A DNA stretch of 64,000 bases from Stackebrandtia nassauensis DSM 44728 (GTDB taxonomy: Bacteria; Actinomycetota; Actinomycetes; Mycobacteriales; Micromonosporaceae). Made by a program: the position numbers and the translations under genes. Positions 45,327 to 54,406 of this stretch are shown in pieces. The stretch lies in contig NC_013947.1 of NCBI RefSeq assembly GCF_000024545.1, positions 1,860,001-1,924,000 on the forward strand, in the 5' to 3' direction. Numbering within the stretch: the first letter of the stretch is position 1; the number at the start of each line of letters is the position of its first letter. The notes under the pieces were generated by a model. The model was given only the letters and a program-made list of their open reading frames with translations. It did not search any database and had not been told where the DNA came from.

Positions 45327-46616
45327 ATGAATCCATCCAGGTCAAAACTCTCCCGCCGTACCGTGCTGGGTGGCGCCGTGATCGGCGGTGCCGGGGCGGT
45401 GCTGGCGACCTCCGCCTTCGCCTCGGCCGATCCGGCCGTCGGCAATGGAGTCCAGGACGACATCGACGACGTCACCGCCGAACTCGAGTCCGGTCTGATC
45501 GCGCTGCGCCGCGACCTGCACGCCCACGCTGAACCCTCGGGGGAGGAGCGTCGCACCGCCGCCACGGTCGCGAAGCGGCTGCGTGCCGCCGGACTCACCG
45601 TCAAGACCGGCATCGGCGGCTTCGGCGTCGTCGGTGTCCTGAAGGGTGCCAAACCCGGTCGCACCGTGGCCTACCGCGCCGACATGGACGCGGTCTCGCC
45701 CGAGGATCAGGTCGGTGGTGGCACCAAGGTGGAGCACCTGTGCGGGCACGACATCCACACCACCGTGGGCGTCGGGGTCGCCGAAGTGCTGGCGCGGCTG
45801 CGGAAGCGGCTGCACGGCACCGTCGTGTTCGTGTTCCAGCCCGCCGAGGAGTCGCTGGCCGGTGCCAGGGCGATGCTCGACGACGGGGTGCTCAAGAAGT
45901 ACCGTCCCAAGGAGATCCACGCGCTGCACTGTGGACCGATGTGGGCGGGGCAGTTCGGGGTGCTGCCGGGTACCGGCATGGCCGGTCAGGACCGGCCCAG
46001 GATCACACTGACCGGTCCGGACGCGGCGGCCCAGGCGGAACGTCTCGTCGGTGACCTGATGGGACTGTCCACGGTGGGTTTCCCGGAGAACCCCGCCGAT
46101 CTGGAGCAGCTCGTCGAGGACATGCTCACCCCCGACGGTCCGTTGGAGCGGTTCGTCACGCTGTTCGCCCGGGCCTCCGAACCCGACGCCGACGGCAAAG
46201 TCACGGTCCAGGCCGGTTACCGCGCCTGGCCGGACGGCCGCAACCCCGAGATCCGCGAGCGGGTCGCCCAGATCGCCGCGTCCTACGACGGCGCCGAGGT
46301 GTCGTATCCGGAGCCGACCTACCCGGCGATGATCGTGCCGGAGAAGGACGGCCACGCGGTCAAGCGGCACCTGCGGCGGGTGTTCGGCGACGACGCGGTG
46401 CTGCGCGTCTACGCGCCGGTGCCGTTCAGCGGCGAGGACTTCGCGTACTTCCTCAACGAGATTCCGGGCACCTACAGCTACCTCGGCGTCGGGAAACCGG
46501 ACGCCGGGATCGAAACCTCCTACCCGCATTTCGGCAGCTTCGACCCGGACGAGAAGGCCATCGCGGTGGGCGTGCGCGGTATGGCGGGCTGGTTGGCAAA
46601 GCGTTGCCGGGACTGA
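45327..46616 (+). CDS. Tat-exported M20 amidohydrolase/peptidase
   Basis: 429 residues from ATG 45327, with GGAGG 5-6 nt upstream. A twin-arginine signal (SRRTVLGGAV) precedes the enzyme. The metal-ligand set of the M20D (hippurate/N-acyl-amino-acid hydrolase) group is visible: HLCGHDIHT, QPAEES, ALHCGP and FSGEDFAYF. It would release an acyl group from N-acyl amino acids outside the membrane. It lies just before the demethylation operon, from which a promoter separates it. Confidence 0.9.
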   Translation: MNPSRSKLSRRTVLGGAVIGGAGAVLATSAFASADPAVGNGVQDDIDDVTAELESGLIALRRDLHAHAEPSGEERRTAATVAKRLRAAGLTVKTGIGGFGVVGVLKGAKPGRTVAYRADMDAVSPEDQVGGGTKVEHLCGHDIHTTVGVGVAEVLARLRKRLHGTVVFVFQPAEESLAGARAMLDDGVLKKYRPKEIHALHCGPMWAGQFGVLPGTGMAGQDRPRITLTGPDAAAQAERLVGDLMGLSTVGFPENPADLEQLVEDMLTPDGPLERFVTLFARASEPDADGKVTVQAGYRAWPDGRNPEIRERVAQIAASYDGAEVSYPEPTYPAMIVPEKDGHAVKRHLRRVFGDDAVLRVYAPVPFSGEDFAYFLNEIPGTYSYLGVGKPDAGIETSYPHFGSFDPDEKAIAVGVRGMAGWLAKRCRD

Positions 46617-46659
46617 CAAGCCGGCCGTAAATCCGCCGAAACTTTTCTGGGTATTCCTC

Positions 46660-46688
46660 TTGACGCGTGATCGTGTCGTAGCCACACT
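46660..46688 (+). promoter_or_regulatory. Likely promoter of the demethylation operon
   Basis: TTGACG (46660-46665) is 17 nt from CACACT (46683-46688), close to a TAnnnT -10. Transcription would start near 46695. Confidence 0.5.
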
Positions 46689-46700
46689 TGAGTTGCGCAG

Positions 46701-46714
46701 GGAACAACAGTTCC
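46701..46714. promoter_or_regulatory. IclR-type dyad in the operon leader
   Basis: GGAAC-AACA-GTTCC has perfect 5-bp arms. GTTGCG (46692-46697) and CGCAAC (46721-46726) form a second pair around it. IclR-family operators have similar layouts, and an IclR gene closes the operon. Confidence 0.55.
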
Positions 46715-46752
46715 TTAATACGCAACACATCTGAAGCACCGCCATCACGTCG

Positions 46753-46774
46753 GGCCCCCTCGCCGGAGGGGGCC
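46753..46774 (+). promoter_or_regulatory. GC hairpin just upstream of the ribosome site
   Basis: A perfect 9-bp stem (GGCCCCCTC and GAGGGGGCC) around GCCG ends 3-4 nt before GGAGG at 46778-46782. It could limit translation or act as a transcript attenuator. It matches no riboswitch class recognised here. Confidence 0.6.
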
Positions 46775-46788
46775 ACAGGAGGCGTCTC

Positions 46789-48000
46789 ATGTCCCAGACA
46801 ATGAATCCCGCGGCAGCCCTCACGTCCAGCGCGGCTGTCCTCAATCCCGAGATCATGCTGTACACGCGACTGCGCAAGTCGCCCTACTTCTGGAAATCCC
46901 GCGAACACGGCGTGGCTATGTACAGTGTGTACAACCACACCTATCATCCCCGGCACTACGGTGACCCGGTCGGCGAGTACTGGTCGCTGCTCAACGGCGT
47001 CACCATCTGGGACGTCGGCGTCGAACGCCAGGTGGAGATCTCCGGCCCGGACGCCTTCGCGTTCACCAACATGCTGGTGCCGCGCGATCTGTCCAAATGC
47101 AAGGTCGGGCAGTGCAAGTACGTCTTCATCACCGCTCCCGACGGCGGCATCATCAACGACCCGGTGCTGCTTCGCCTTGAGGAGAACCGGTTCTGGCTGT
47201 CGCTGGCCGACAGCGACGTCGAACTGTGGGCACTGGGCCTTGCCCACGCGGGCGGCTGGAACGTCGAGATCAAGGAGATCGACGTGGCCCCGATCCAGAT
47301 CCAGGGCCCGAAGTCGCGCGAGCTCATGATCGACCTGTTTGGTAAATCCATTCTGGACCTGCCGTACTACTATCTCAACCACTACACCTTGAACGGCATG
47401 GAGGTCGTCGTCAGCCGTACCGGCTACACGGCCGAGATCGGCTACGAGATCTACCTGTACAACGCCGACCACGACGCCGGGAAACTGTGGGACACGGTGT
47501 GGCAGGCCGGGGAACCGCACGGACTGCGCCCGGTCGGGCCCTGCCACATCCGGCGCATCGAGGCCGGGATGCTGGCCTACGGCTGCGACATCACCCGCGA
47601 CACCAATCCCATGGAGGTCGGCTACGACTACAAGTGGATGGTCGACGTGGACCAGGAGTCCGACTTCATCGGCAAGGCCGCGCTCAAACGCATCCGCGAC
47701 GAGGGCATCAGCCGGATCATGTGCGGCGTCGAGATCGACGGCGACCCGTTGGGCAGCTACAACGACGGCTCCATGATCGACAGGTTCGCCGTGTACTCCG
47801 GCGACGGCGGCAAGGTCGGTGAGGTCACCAGCGCCTGCTACTCGCCGCGCCTGGAACGCAATATCGGCCTGGCCATGCTCGACATCGGACACAGCGAACT
47901 GGGAACCAAGGTCGGCATCGTGACGCCCGGCGGTCCGCGCGGCGGCGTCGTGGTCCCCAAGCCGTTCATCGACCCGCGCAAGGAAACCCCGAAGGGGTGA
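46789..48000 (+). CDS. DmdA/GcvT-like THF-dependent methyltransferase (demethylase)
   Basis: 403 residues. It belongs to the GcvT fold, with segments close to DMSP demethylase DmdA (VYNHTYHP, IWDVGVERQVEISGPDA and MLVPRDLSKCKVGQCKY) but without proof of that substrate. In this family the methyl of a sulfonium or quaternary amine passes to tetrahydrofolate. GGAGG is 6 nt upstream of the ATG. It opens an operon of folate C1 enzymes. Confidence 0.82.
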   Translation: MSQTMNPAAALTSSAAVLNPEIMLYTRLRKSPYFWKSREHGVAMYSVYNHTYHPRHYGDPVGEYWSLLNGVTIWDVGVERQVEISGPDAFAFTNMLVPRDLSKCKVGQCKYVFITAPDGGIINDPVLLRLEENRFWLSLADSDVELWALGLAHAGGWNVEIKEIDVAPIQIQGPKSRELMIDLFGKSILDLPYYYLNHYTLNGMEVVVSRTGYTAEIGYEIYLYNADHDAGKLWDTVWQAGEPHGLRPVGPCHIRRIEAGMLAYGCDITRDTNPMEVGYDYKWMVDVDQESDFIGKAALKRIRDEGISRIMCGVEIDGDPLGSYNDGSMIDRFAVYSGDGGKVGEVTSACYSPRLERNIGLAMLDIGHSELGTKVGIVTPGGPRGGVVVPKPFIDPRKETPKG

Positions 48001-48030
48001 GGCGGGCGAGGAAGCGACGGGAGACCAGTC

Positions 48031-48900
48031 ATGAGCATGAGCGCGGCTCTGTCCCGCGTCCGCATGAGACGGACGGCCAGCCGGCTGCTGGCTGAACCCC
48101 GCTTCGAGGTGCTGCCGCTGGAGAGGGTGGACCGGGAGGTGGCCGCGCTGCCGCGCGGCACCACGGTCACCATCACCGCCTCCCCCTCCCGCGGCACCAT
48201 GGCCACCGTCGAGACCGCCGAGCGGTTCGCCGCCCTGGGTCTGCGGCCGGTGCCGCACCTGTCGGCGCGCGGCATGCGCGACGACGCCGAACTCGTGGAA
48301 GTGGTGCAGCGCCTGGACCACGCGGGCATCCGGGACGCCTTCGTGGTCGGGGGCGACGCCTCGTCGGCCTCGGCGGTGTTCCCCGACGGCCTGGCGCTGC
48401 TTCAGGCCATGGACGACATCGGCCACCGGCTCCACGACATCGGCATCCCGGCCTATCCCGAAGGCCATCCGTCCATAGACGACGACACCCTGTGGGCAGC
48501 GCTGGCGGCCAAACGCCGCTACGCCACCTACGCGGTGACGCAGCTGTGCTTCGACGCCGAGGCCATCTGCCGCTTCACCGTCCAGGCGCGACAACGCGGC
48601 TTCGACCTACCGATCCTGGCCGGGATCCCCGGAGCCGTCGACACCGCGAAACTGCTGCGGGTCGGGCTGCGCATCGGCATCGGCGACTCGCTGCGGTTCG
48701 TGCGCGGCAACCGGAGTGTGCTGCGCAAACTGCTGCGTCCCGGTGGTTACCGTCCCGACGGGCTGGTCCGGAAGCTGGACGGCCGCGTCCGCGACGGCCG
48801 CTGCGAACTGGCCGGGGCGCACATCTACACGTTCAACGACGTCGCCGCGACGGCGCGTTGGCTCAAGGGGAGGACAGCCGTATATGACCATGCCCAGTGA
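48031..48900 (+). CDS. MetF-like methylenetetrahydrofolate reductase, divergent
   Basis: 289 residues. The barrel shape and the segments VTITASPSRGTMATVETAERFAAL and DHAGIRDAFVVGGDA align with the VTYGAGGS and AGIRNILALRGD regions of MetF, but key positions differ. E28 of the FEVLP segment may correspond to the catalytic Glu of VSFEFFPP. It would reoxidise 5-methyl-THF to 5,10-methylene-THF. It overlaps the next gene by 17 nt. Confidence 0.78.
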   Translation: MSMSAALSRVRMRRTASRLLAEPRFEVLPLERVDREVAALPRGTTVTITASPSRGTMATVETAERFAALGLRPVPHLSARGMRDDAELVEVVQRLDHAGIRDAFVVGGDASSASAVFPDGLALLQAMDDIGHRLHDIGIPAYPEGHPSIDDDTLWAALAAKRRYATYAVTQLCFDAEAICRFTVQARQRGFDLPILAGIPGAVDTAKLLRVGLRIGIGDSLRFVRGNRSVLRKLLRPGGYRPDGLVRKLDGRVRDGRCELAGAHIYTFNDVAATARWLKGRTAVYDHAQ

Positions 48901-50581
48901 CCTCGACATATCCCGCGAGACCGTGACCCTGCCGCTGTCGGACATCGCCGAGCGCTGCGGGATCCCGGCGTCGTTGACCGAACCCTACGGCCGCTTCGCC
49001 GCCAAGGTCTCGCTGGACGCCGTGGCGGCGCTGTCGCAGCGGCCGCGCGGCAAGTACGTGGTGGTCACCGCGATCACGCCCACCCCGCTGGGGGAGGGCA
49101 AGACCACCGTGACCGTCGGGCTGGGCCAGGGACTCAACCACATCGGCAAACGGGCGGCCATCGCGATCCGGCAGCCGTCCATGGGCCCGACCTTCGGCAT
49201 CAAGGGCGGCGCGGCCGGTGGCGGCTACGCCCAGGTGGTGCCGATGGAGACCATCAACCTGCACCTGACCGGCGACATGCACGCCGTCACCGCCGCCCAC
49301 AACCTGCTGGCGGCCATGATCGACAACCACCTCCACAAGGGAAACAGTCTGGGCATCGACCCGCACTCGGTGACCTGGCGGCGGGTGCTGGACGTCAACG
49401 ACCGTGACCTGCGCGACATCGTCACCGGACTGGGGAGCCGCGCCGACGGCACCCCGCGCCAGACCGGTTTCGACATCACCGCCGCCAGCGAGGTCATGGC
49501 GATCCTGGCACTGTCCACTTCGCTGGCCGACCTGCGAAACCGCCTGGGGCGCATCGTCATCGGCTTCACCGCCGACGGCGCCGCCGTCACCGCCGAGGAC
49601 CTCAAAGCGGCCGGGGCGATGTGCGTGATCCTGCGCGACGCCCTCAACCCCAACCTGATGCAGACCGTCGAGGGCACCCCCGCGTTCGTGCACTGCGGAC
49701 CGTTCGGGAACATCGCGCACGGCAACTCGTCCATCGTGGCGGACCTGATCGGACTGCGCAGCGCCGACTACCTCGTCACCGAGGCCGGTTTCGGCGCCGA
49801 CATGGGTGCCGAACGCTTCTTCAACATCAAGTGCCGCGCATCGGGTCTCACCCCGGACGCGGCGGTCCTGGTGGCGACAGTCCGGGGACTCAAAGCCCAC
49901 AGTGGCCGGTACCGGATCGTCGCCGGACGGCCGCTGCCGCCCGAACTGCTGGCCGAGAACCCCGGCGACGTCGAGGCCGGTGCCGACAACCTGCGCCGCC
50001 AGATCGCCAACGTCCGCCGCCACGGCGTGTCCCCGGTGGTGGCCGTCAACGCCTTCGACACCGACCACGACAGCGAACACCGCGTCATCGCCGACATCGC
50101 CGCCGCCGAGGGCGCGCACGTCGCCATCAGCAGCCACTTCACCCGGGGCGGCAAGGGCGCCGCCGAACTGGCCGAGGCGGTGGTCGCCGCCTGCGACGAA
50201 CCCGGCCGGTTCACGCCGCTGTACCCCGACGAGGCCTCGCTGACCGACAAGGTCGAGACCGTGGCGCGCGAGATCTACGGCGCCGACGGCGTCGACTTCG
50301 CGCCCGCCGCCGCCAAACGCCTGGCCGCCTACGAATCCGGCGGCTACGGACGGCTGCCGGTGTGCATCGCCAAGACGCACCTGTCGCTGTCGCACGACCC
50401 GGCGCTCAAGGGCGCGCCGACCGGCTGGCGGCTGCCGGTGCGGGAGGCGCGGCTGTCGGCGGGCGCGGGCTTCGTGTACCTGGTGTGCGGCGACATGCGC
50501 ACCATGCCGGGCCTGTCCTCGGCCCCGGCCGCCGAACGCATAGACATCGACGAACAAGGACGGGTGGTGGGCTTGTCATGA
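48884..50581 (+). CDS. fhs: Formate-tetrahydrofolate ligase
   Basis: 565 residues, normal length. The ATP loop is TPTPLGEGKTTVTVGL, and the family signatures IAIRQPSMGPTFGIKGGAAGGGYAQV and VEGTPAFVHCGPFGNIAHGNSS are complete. It interconverts formate, ATP and THF with 10-formyl-THF. In an oxidising pathway it can run backwards, freeing formate and making ATP. The ATG lies inside the end of the MetF-like gene; GGGGAGG is about 10 nt upstream. Confidence 0.95.
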   Translation: MTMPSDLDISRETVTLPLSDIAERCGIPASLTEPYGRFAAKVSLDAVAALSQRPRGKYVVVTAITPTPLGEGKTTVTVGLGQGLNHIGKRAAIAIRQPSMGPTFGIKGGAAGGGYAQVVPMETINLHLTGDMHAVTAAHNLLAAMIDNHLHKGNSLGIDPHSVTWRRVLDVNDRDLRDIVTGLGSRADGTPRQTGFDITAASEVMAILALSTSLADLRNRLGRIVIGFTADGAAVTAEDLKAAGAMCVILRDALNPNLMQTVEGTPAFVHCGPFGNIAHGNSSIVADLIGLRSADYLVTEAGFGADMGAERFFNIKCRASGLTPDAAVLVATVRGLKAHSGRYRIVAGRPLPPELLAENPGDVEAGADNLRRQIANVRRHGVSPVVAVNAFDTDHDSEHRVIADIAAAEGAHVAISSHFTRGGKGAAELAEAVVAACDEPGRFTPLYPDEASLTDKVETVAREIYGADGVDFAPAAAKRLAAYESGGYGRLPVCIAKTHLSLSHDPALKGAPTGWRLPVREARLSAGAGFVYLVCGDMRTMPGLSSAPAAERIDIDEQGRVVGLS

Positions 50582-51864
50582 CCATGGAAATGGCCGACCT
50601 GTTCTCGCGCAGGCAGGGCGACCGGAGCGAGACCGTCGCCAGGATGGGGCGGCTGCTGGCCGCGCTGGGCCAACCGCAGTCGCACTTCGCGGCCATCCAC
50701 GTCACCGGCACCAACGGCAAGACCACCACGGCCCGCATGATCGAGGCGCTGCTGCGCGAACACGGTGTCCACACCGGAGCGTTCATCTCGCCGCACCTGC
50801 AGGACGTGCGGGAGCGGGTCCTCGTCGACGGCGAACCGATCACCGAGGACGACCTGTACGAGTGGCTGTCCCATGTCGACATCAACGGTGCCGCCGTGGC
50901 CGGGCCGGGCGGTCACACGCCGTCCTTCTTCGAGACCATGACGGCACTGGCGTTCAGCCACTTCGCCCGCGAGAAGGTCGACGTCGCGGTCGTGGAGGCC
51001 GGACGGGGTGGACTGCGCGACGCCACCAACGTCCTGCACGCGCCGGTGGCGGTGCTGGGCCCGGTCGCGCTCGACCACCCCGACCTGGGCAGCACCACCG
51101 CCGAGATCGCCGCCGACAAGGCCGACATCATCGCGCCCGAAGGCACCGTCGTCATCGGACCGCAGGAGGACCAGGCCGCCGCGGCGATCGCGGCCGCCGC
51201 CCACAACCGCCGCGCCCGGTCGCTGCGGCACGGCGTCGACCTGGAGGTCCGCGACTGGCAGCCCACCACCACCGGACAGTGGTTTCGGGCCGTGCTGCCC
51301 GGCGGCGTGACCATCCCCGTCGACCTGCCGCTGGTGGGCCGCCACCACGCCGACAACGCGCTGCTGGCGCTGGCCGCCGTGCAGGCCTGGCGGGGCGAAG
51401 TGGACGACGAGGCCGCCTGGCGCTGCCTGTCGAAGTTCACCGCGCCGGGGCGGTGCGAGATCGTGCGCCGTCGCGGCAAGGCCGCGGTGTGGCTGGACGG
51501 CGCCCACAATCCCGCCGCCGCCAGCGCGCTGGCCACGGCGCTGGCCGAGATCCCCGGCACCGCCCGGGTGATCCTGGTCGCCGGGATCGCCGCCGACAAG
51601 GACACCGACGGCGTGCTGGCGGCGCTGGCACCGGTGACCCACCGCGCCGTGCTGGCCCCGGTGCCCAACGCCCGGGGCGGCGACCCGCAGCGGCACCGCC
51701 ACACCCTTGCCGCCCATGGCATCCGTCCGTACCTGGCCGCCAATGCCGACGAGGCGCTCGACATGGCCGACCAACTGGCCCGGCAGCGGGACGTCGTCCT
51801 GGTGACCGGATCTCTGTACACAGTAGGCGCTGTGAGGGACCGTCTCGGTCTCGTCGCGCAGTGA
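50578..51864 (+). CDS. folC: FolC-like folylpolyglutamate/dihydrofolate synthase
   Basis: 428 residues from ATG 50578, overlapping the fhs stop by 4 nt. The ATP loop is HVTGTNGKTTTARMIEALL, followed by FISPHLQDVRERV and the VVEAGRGGLRDATN segment (a Gly-Leu variant of the usual GLGGRLDATN). The C-terminal ligase domain has WLDGAHNPAA. It adds glutamates to folate, keeping cofactor in the cell for the pathway. It may be a second, pathway-dedicated copy. Confidence 0.9.
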   Translation: MTMEMADLFSRRQGDRSETVARMGRLLAALGQPQSHFAAIHVTGTNGKTTTARMIEALLREHGVHTGAFISPHLQDVRERVLVDGEPITEDDLYEWLSHVDINGAAVAGPGGHTPSFFETMTALAFSHFAREKVDVAVVEAGRGGLRDATNVLHAPVAVLGPVALDHPDLGSTTAEIAADKADIIAPEGTVVIGPQEDQAAAAIAAAAHNRRARSLRHGVDLEVRDWQPTTTGQWFRAVLPGGVTIPVDLPLVGRHHADNALLALAAVQAWRGEVDDEAAWRCLSKFTAPGRCEIVRRRGKAAVWLDGAHNPAAASALATALAEIPGTARVILVAGIAADKDTDGVLAALAPVTHRAVLAPVPNARGGDPQRHRHTLAAHGIRPYLAANADEALDMADQLARQRDVVLVTGSLYTVGAVRDRLGLVAQ

Positions 51865-51889
51865 TCGACCCGAAAGAGGAGGAGAGCCA

Positions 51890-54406
51890 ATGAGCACCGT
51901 CCCCGCGCAGGCCGACGTCGTCGTCATCGGAGCCGGGATCGTGGGTAACTCCCTGATCCATCACCTGGCCGAGCAGGGCGTGCGCGACATCGTCCAGATC
52001 GACAAGGGACCGCTGCCCGATCCGGGCGGCTCCACCGGGCACGCGTCCAACTTCATCTTCCCCGTCGATCACTCCAAGGAGATCACCGCGCTGACGCTGG
52101 ACTCCATGCGGCAGTACGAGAAGTTCGGCACCCTCACCACCTGCGGCGGCATCGAGATCGCCCGCAACGACGACCGGGTCGCCGAGTTGCACCGCCGGAT
52201 GTCCTCGGCCAAGGCCTGGGGCATCGAGTCCGAACTCATCTCGGCCGACCGGGTCGGTGAACTGGTCCCGTTCATCAACACCAAACTCGTCAAACTCGGC
52301 TTCCACACCCCCTCGGTGGCCGTCGTCGATCCACTGCGGACCGGAGCCCTGATGCGCGAGAACGCGCAGCGGCTCGGTGCGCTGACGATCTGCGCCAACA
52401 CCGAGGTCGTCGGCCTCGACACCACCGGCGGCCGGATCACCGGCGTGCGCACCTCGCACGGCGACATCGCCTGCGGCACCGTCGTCATCGCCTGCGGCGT
52501 GTGGAGCCCCAGGATCGCCGCGATGGCCGGGGCCCGGATCCCGCTGACCCCGGCGGTGCACCAGATGATCGACGTCGGCCCGATCCCGGTGCTGGCCGAG
52601 ACCCGCACCGAGATCGCCTTCCCGATCGTGCGGGACATGGACCCGCTGATGTACGAGCGGCAGAGCGGCGCCGACCTGGAGGTCGGTTCCTACGCGCACC
52701 GCGCGATCCTGCACGACCCCGACGACATACCGTCCATTGAGGCGTCCGCGTTGTCACCGACCCAGCTGCCGTTCACCGCCGAGGACTTCGATCCCCAGAT
52801 GGAGGACGCGCTGGACCTGTTCGGCGAGGTGCTCGACGCCGAGGGCGCCGGAATCCGGCACGCCATCAACGGTCTGCTGTCGCTGACCCCCGACGGGCAG
52901 CCGCTGCTGGGCGAGACCCCCGAGGTCAAGGGACTGTGGTCGGCCGCGGCGGTGTGGATCAAGGAGGGACCCGGCGTCGGACGGATGCTGGCCCAGTGGA
53001 TGACCGGCGGTCACACCGAGATCGACCTGCACGGCGCCGACATCTCCCGGTTCTACCCGCATCAGCGCACTAAGCATCACGTCAACGCCCGCACCACCGA
53101 GGGCTTCAACAAGACCTACGGCATCGTCCACCCCCGGGAACAGTGGACCTCCAACCGGCCGCAACGCCGATCCCCGTTCTACGAAAGGGAAGTGGCGCTG
53201 GGCGCCGAGTTCTTCGAGGTCGGCGGCTGGGAACGTCCGCAGTGGTACGAGTCCAACCTGTCGCTGGTCGCCGAGTACGCCGACCGGATCCCGGCCCGCC
53301 CCGACGAATGGGACGCCCGCTGGTGGTCGCCGATCATCAACGCCGAACACCTGGCGATGCGGGAACGGGTCGCCATGATCGACCTGTCGGCCTTCGCGCA
53401 CTTCGACGTCACCGGTTCCGGTGCGGTGGAATACATCCAGCGCATGACGGTGGCGCAGATGGACCGTCCGGTGGGGAGGATCATGTACACCCCGGTGCTG
53501 AACCCGGCCGGGGGCTTCCGCAGCGACCTGACCGTGGTACGGCTGGGCGACAACCACTACCGGGTCATCGCCGGTGGCGCCGACGGCGCCCGCGACCTGA
53601 AGTGGTTCACCGACAACCTGCCGTCCGACGGCTCGGTGTCGCTGGCCGACCTGTCCTCGGCGACCGGCACCGTCGGGGTCTGGGGGCCCCGGGCCCGCGA
53701 CCTGCTGTCCAGCATCAGCGACGACGACCTGTCCGACGCGGGCTTCGGTTTCGGCACCGCCCGGCACATCACGATCGACGGCGTCCCCGTCCTGGCGATG
53801 CGCATCTCCTATGTGGGCGAACTCGGCTGGGAACTGCACGCCCCCTTCGAACAGGGCGCCCGGCTGTGGGACGCCATCGCCGCCGCCGGTGAACCCTTCG
53901 GCTGCGTACCGGCGGGCATCGGCGTCTACGGCACCACCGGACGACTCGAGAAGGGCTACCGGCTGTTCGGGGCCGAACTCGACGGCGAGTACGACCCGGT
54001 CGAGGCCGGGCTGGCGCTGCCGAAGGTCAAGGCCGCCGAGTTCATCGGCAAGGACGCCTACCTGCGGGCCCGCCAGGGCGAACCGGTCGCCAAACTGTGC
54101 ACCCTCACCGTCGACGACCACCACGACCCGCGCGGCACGTTGCGCTACCCACAGGGGACCGAGCCGATCCTCACCCCCGAGGGCAAACGCCTCGTCGACG
54201 CCAAAGGCCGCAGCTCCTATGTGACCAGTGCCGGTTCGGGGCCGTCCCTGGGCCGCTACCTGCTGATGGCGTACCTGCCGCTCGAACACGCCGTCGAGGG
54301 CACCGCGCTGGCCGTCGAGTACATGGGCAACACCTACCCGGTGACGGTGGCGCGAGTGGGCCGCAAGCCGCTGTTCGACCCCGAGGACGAGCGAATGAAG
54401 GCATGA
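51890..54406 (+). CDS. FAD-dependent dimethylglycine/sarcosine dehydrogenase-like enzyme fused to GcvT
   Basis: 838 residues. The FAD-binding VVVIGAGIVGNSL is at about 10-22. The segment GGSTGHASNF places H51 where covalent flavin-linking histidine sits in dimethylglycine oxidase. The amine-oxidase domain covers about 1-400, then a linker and the GcvT-like THF domains (about 420-838). It demethylates a tertiary or secondary N-methyl amine, passing formaldehyde to THF as 5,10-methylene-THF. ETF genes follow directly, so it is a dehydrogenase and not an oxidase. Substrate specificity is not provable from sequence. Confidence 0.9.
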   Translation: MSTVPAQADVVVIGAGIVGNSLIHHLAEQGVRDIVQIDKGPLPDPGGSTGHASNFIFPVDHSKEITALTLDSMRQYEKFGTLTTCGGIEIARNDDRVAELHRRMSSAKAWGIESELISADRVGELVPFINTKLVKLGFHTPSVAVVDPLRTGALMRENAQRLGALTICANTEVVGLDTTGGRITGVRTSHGDIACGTVVIACGVWSPRIAAMAGARIPLTPAVHQMIDVGPIPVLAETRTEIAFPIVRDMDPLMYERQSGADLEVGSYAHRAILHDPDDIPSIEASALSPTQLPFTAEDFDPQMEDALDLFGEVLDAEGAGIRHAINGLLSLTPDGQPLLGETPEVKGLWSAAAVWIKEGPGVGRMLAQWMTGGHTEIDLHGADISRFYPHQRTKHHVNARTTEGFNKTYGIVHPREQWTSNRPQRRSPFYEREVALGAEFFEVGGWERPQWYESNLSLVAEYADRIPARPDEWDARWWSPIINAEHLAMRERVAMIDLSAFAHFDVTGSGAVEYIQRMTVAQMDRPVGRIMYTPVLNPAGGFRSDLTVVRLGDNHYRVIAGGADGARDLKWFTDNLPSDGSVSLADLSSATGTVGVWGPRARDLLSSISDDDLSDAGFGFGTARHITIDGVPVLAMRISYVGELGWELHAPFEQGARLWDAIAAAGEPFGCVPAGIGVYGTTGRLEKGYRLFGAELDGEYDPVEAGLALPKVKAAEFIGKDAYLRARQGEPVAKLCTLTVDDHHDPRGTLRYPQGTEPILTPEGKRLVDAKGRSSYVTSAGSGPSLGRYLLMAYLPLEHAVEGTALAVEYMGNTYPVTVARVGRKPLFDPEDERMKA

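Noticed and set aside
46753..46774. Glycine or other known riboswitch before the demethylation operon
   Set aside because: Conserved glycine-riboswitch core sequences are not present; only a simple hairpin can be supported.
46789..48000. Calling the first operon gene DMSP demethylase outright
   Set aside because: The similarity is at family level, DmdA-like paralogues with other substrates are common, and no DMSP transport or MMPA pathway genes are nearby.
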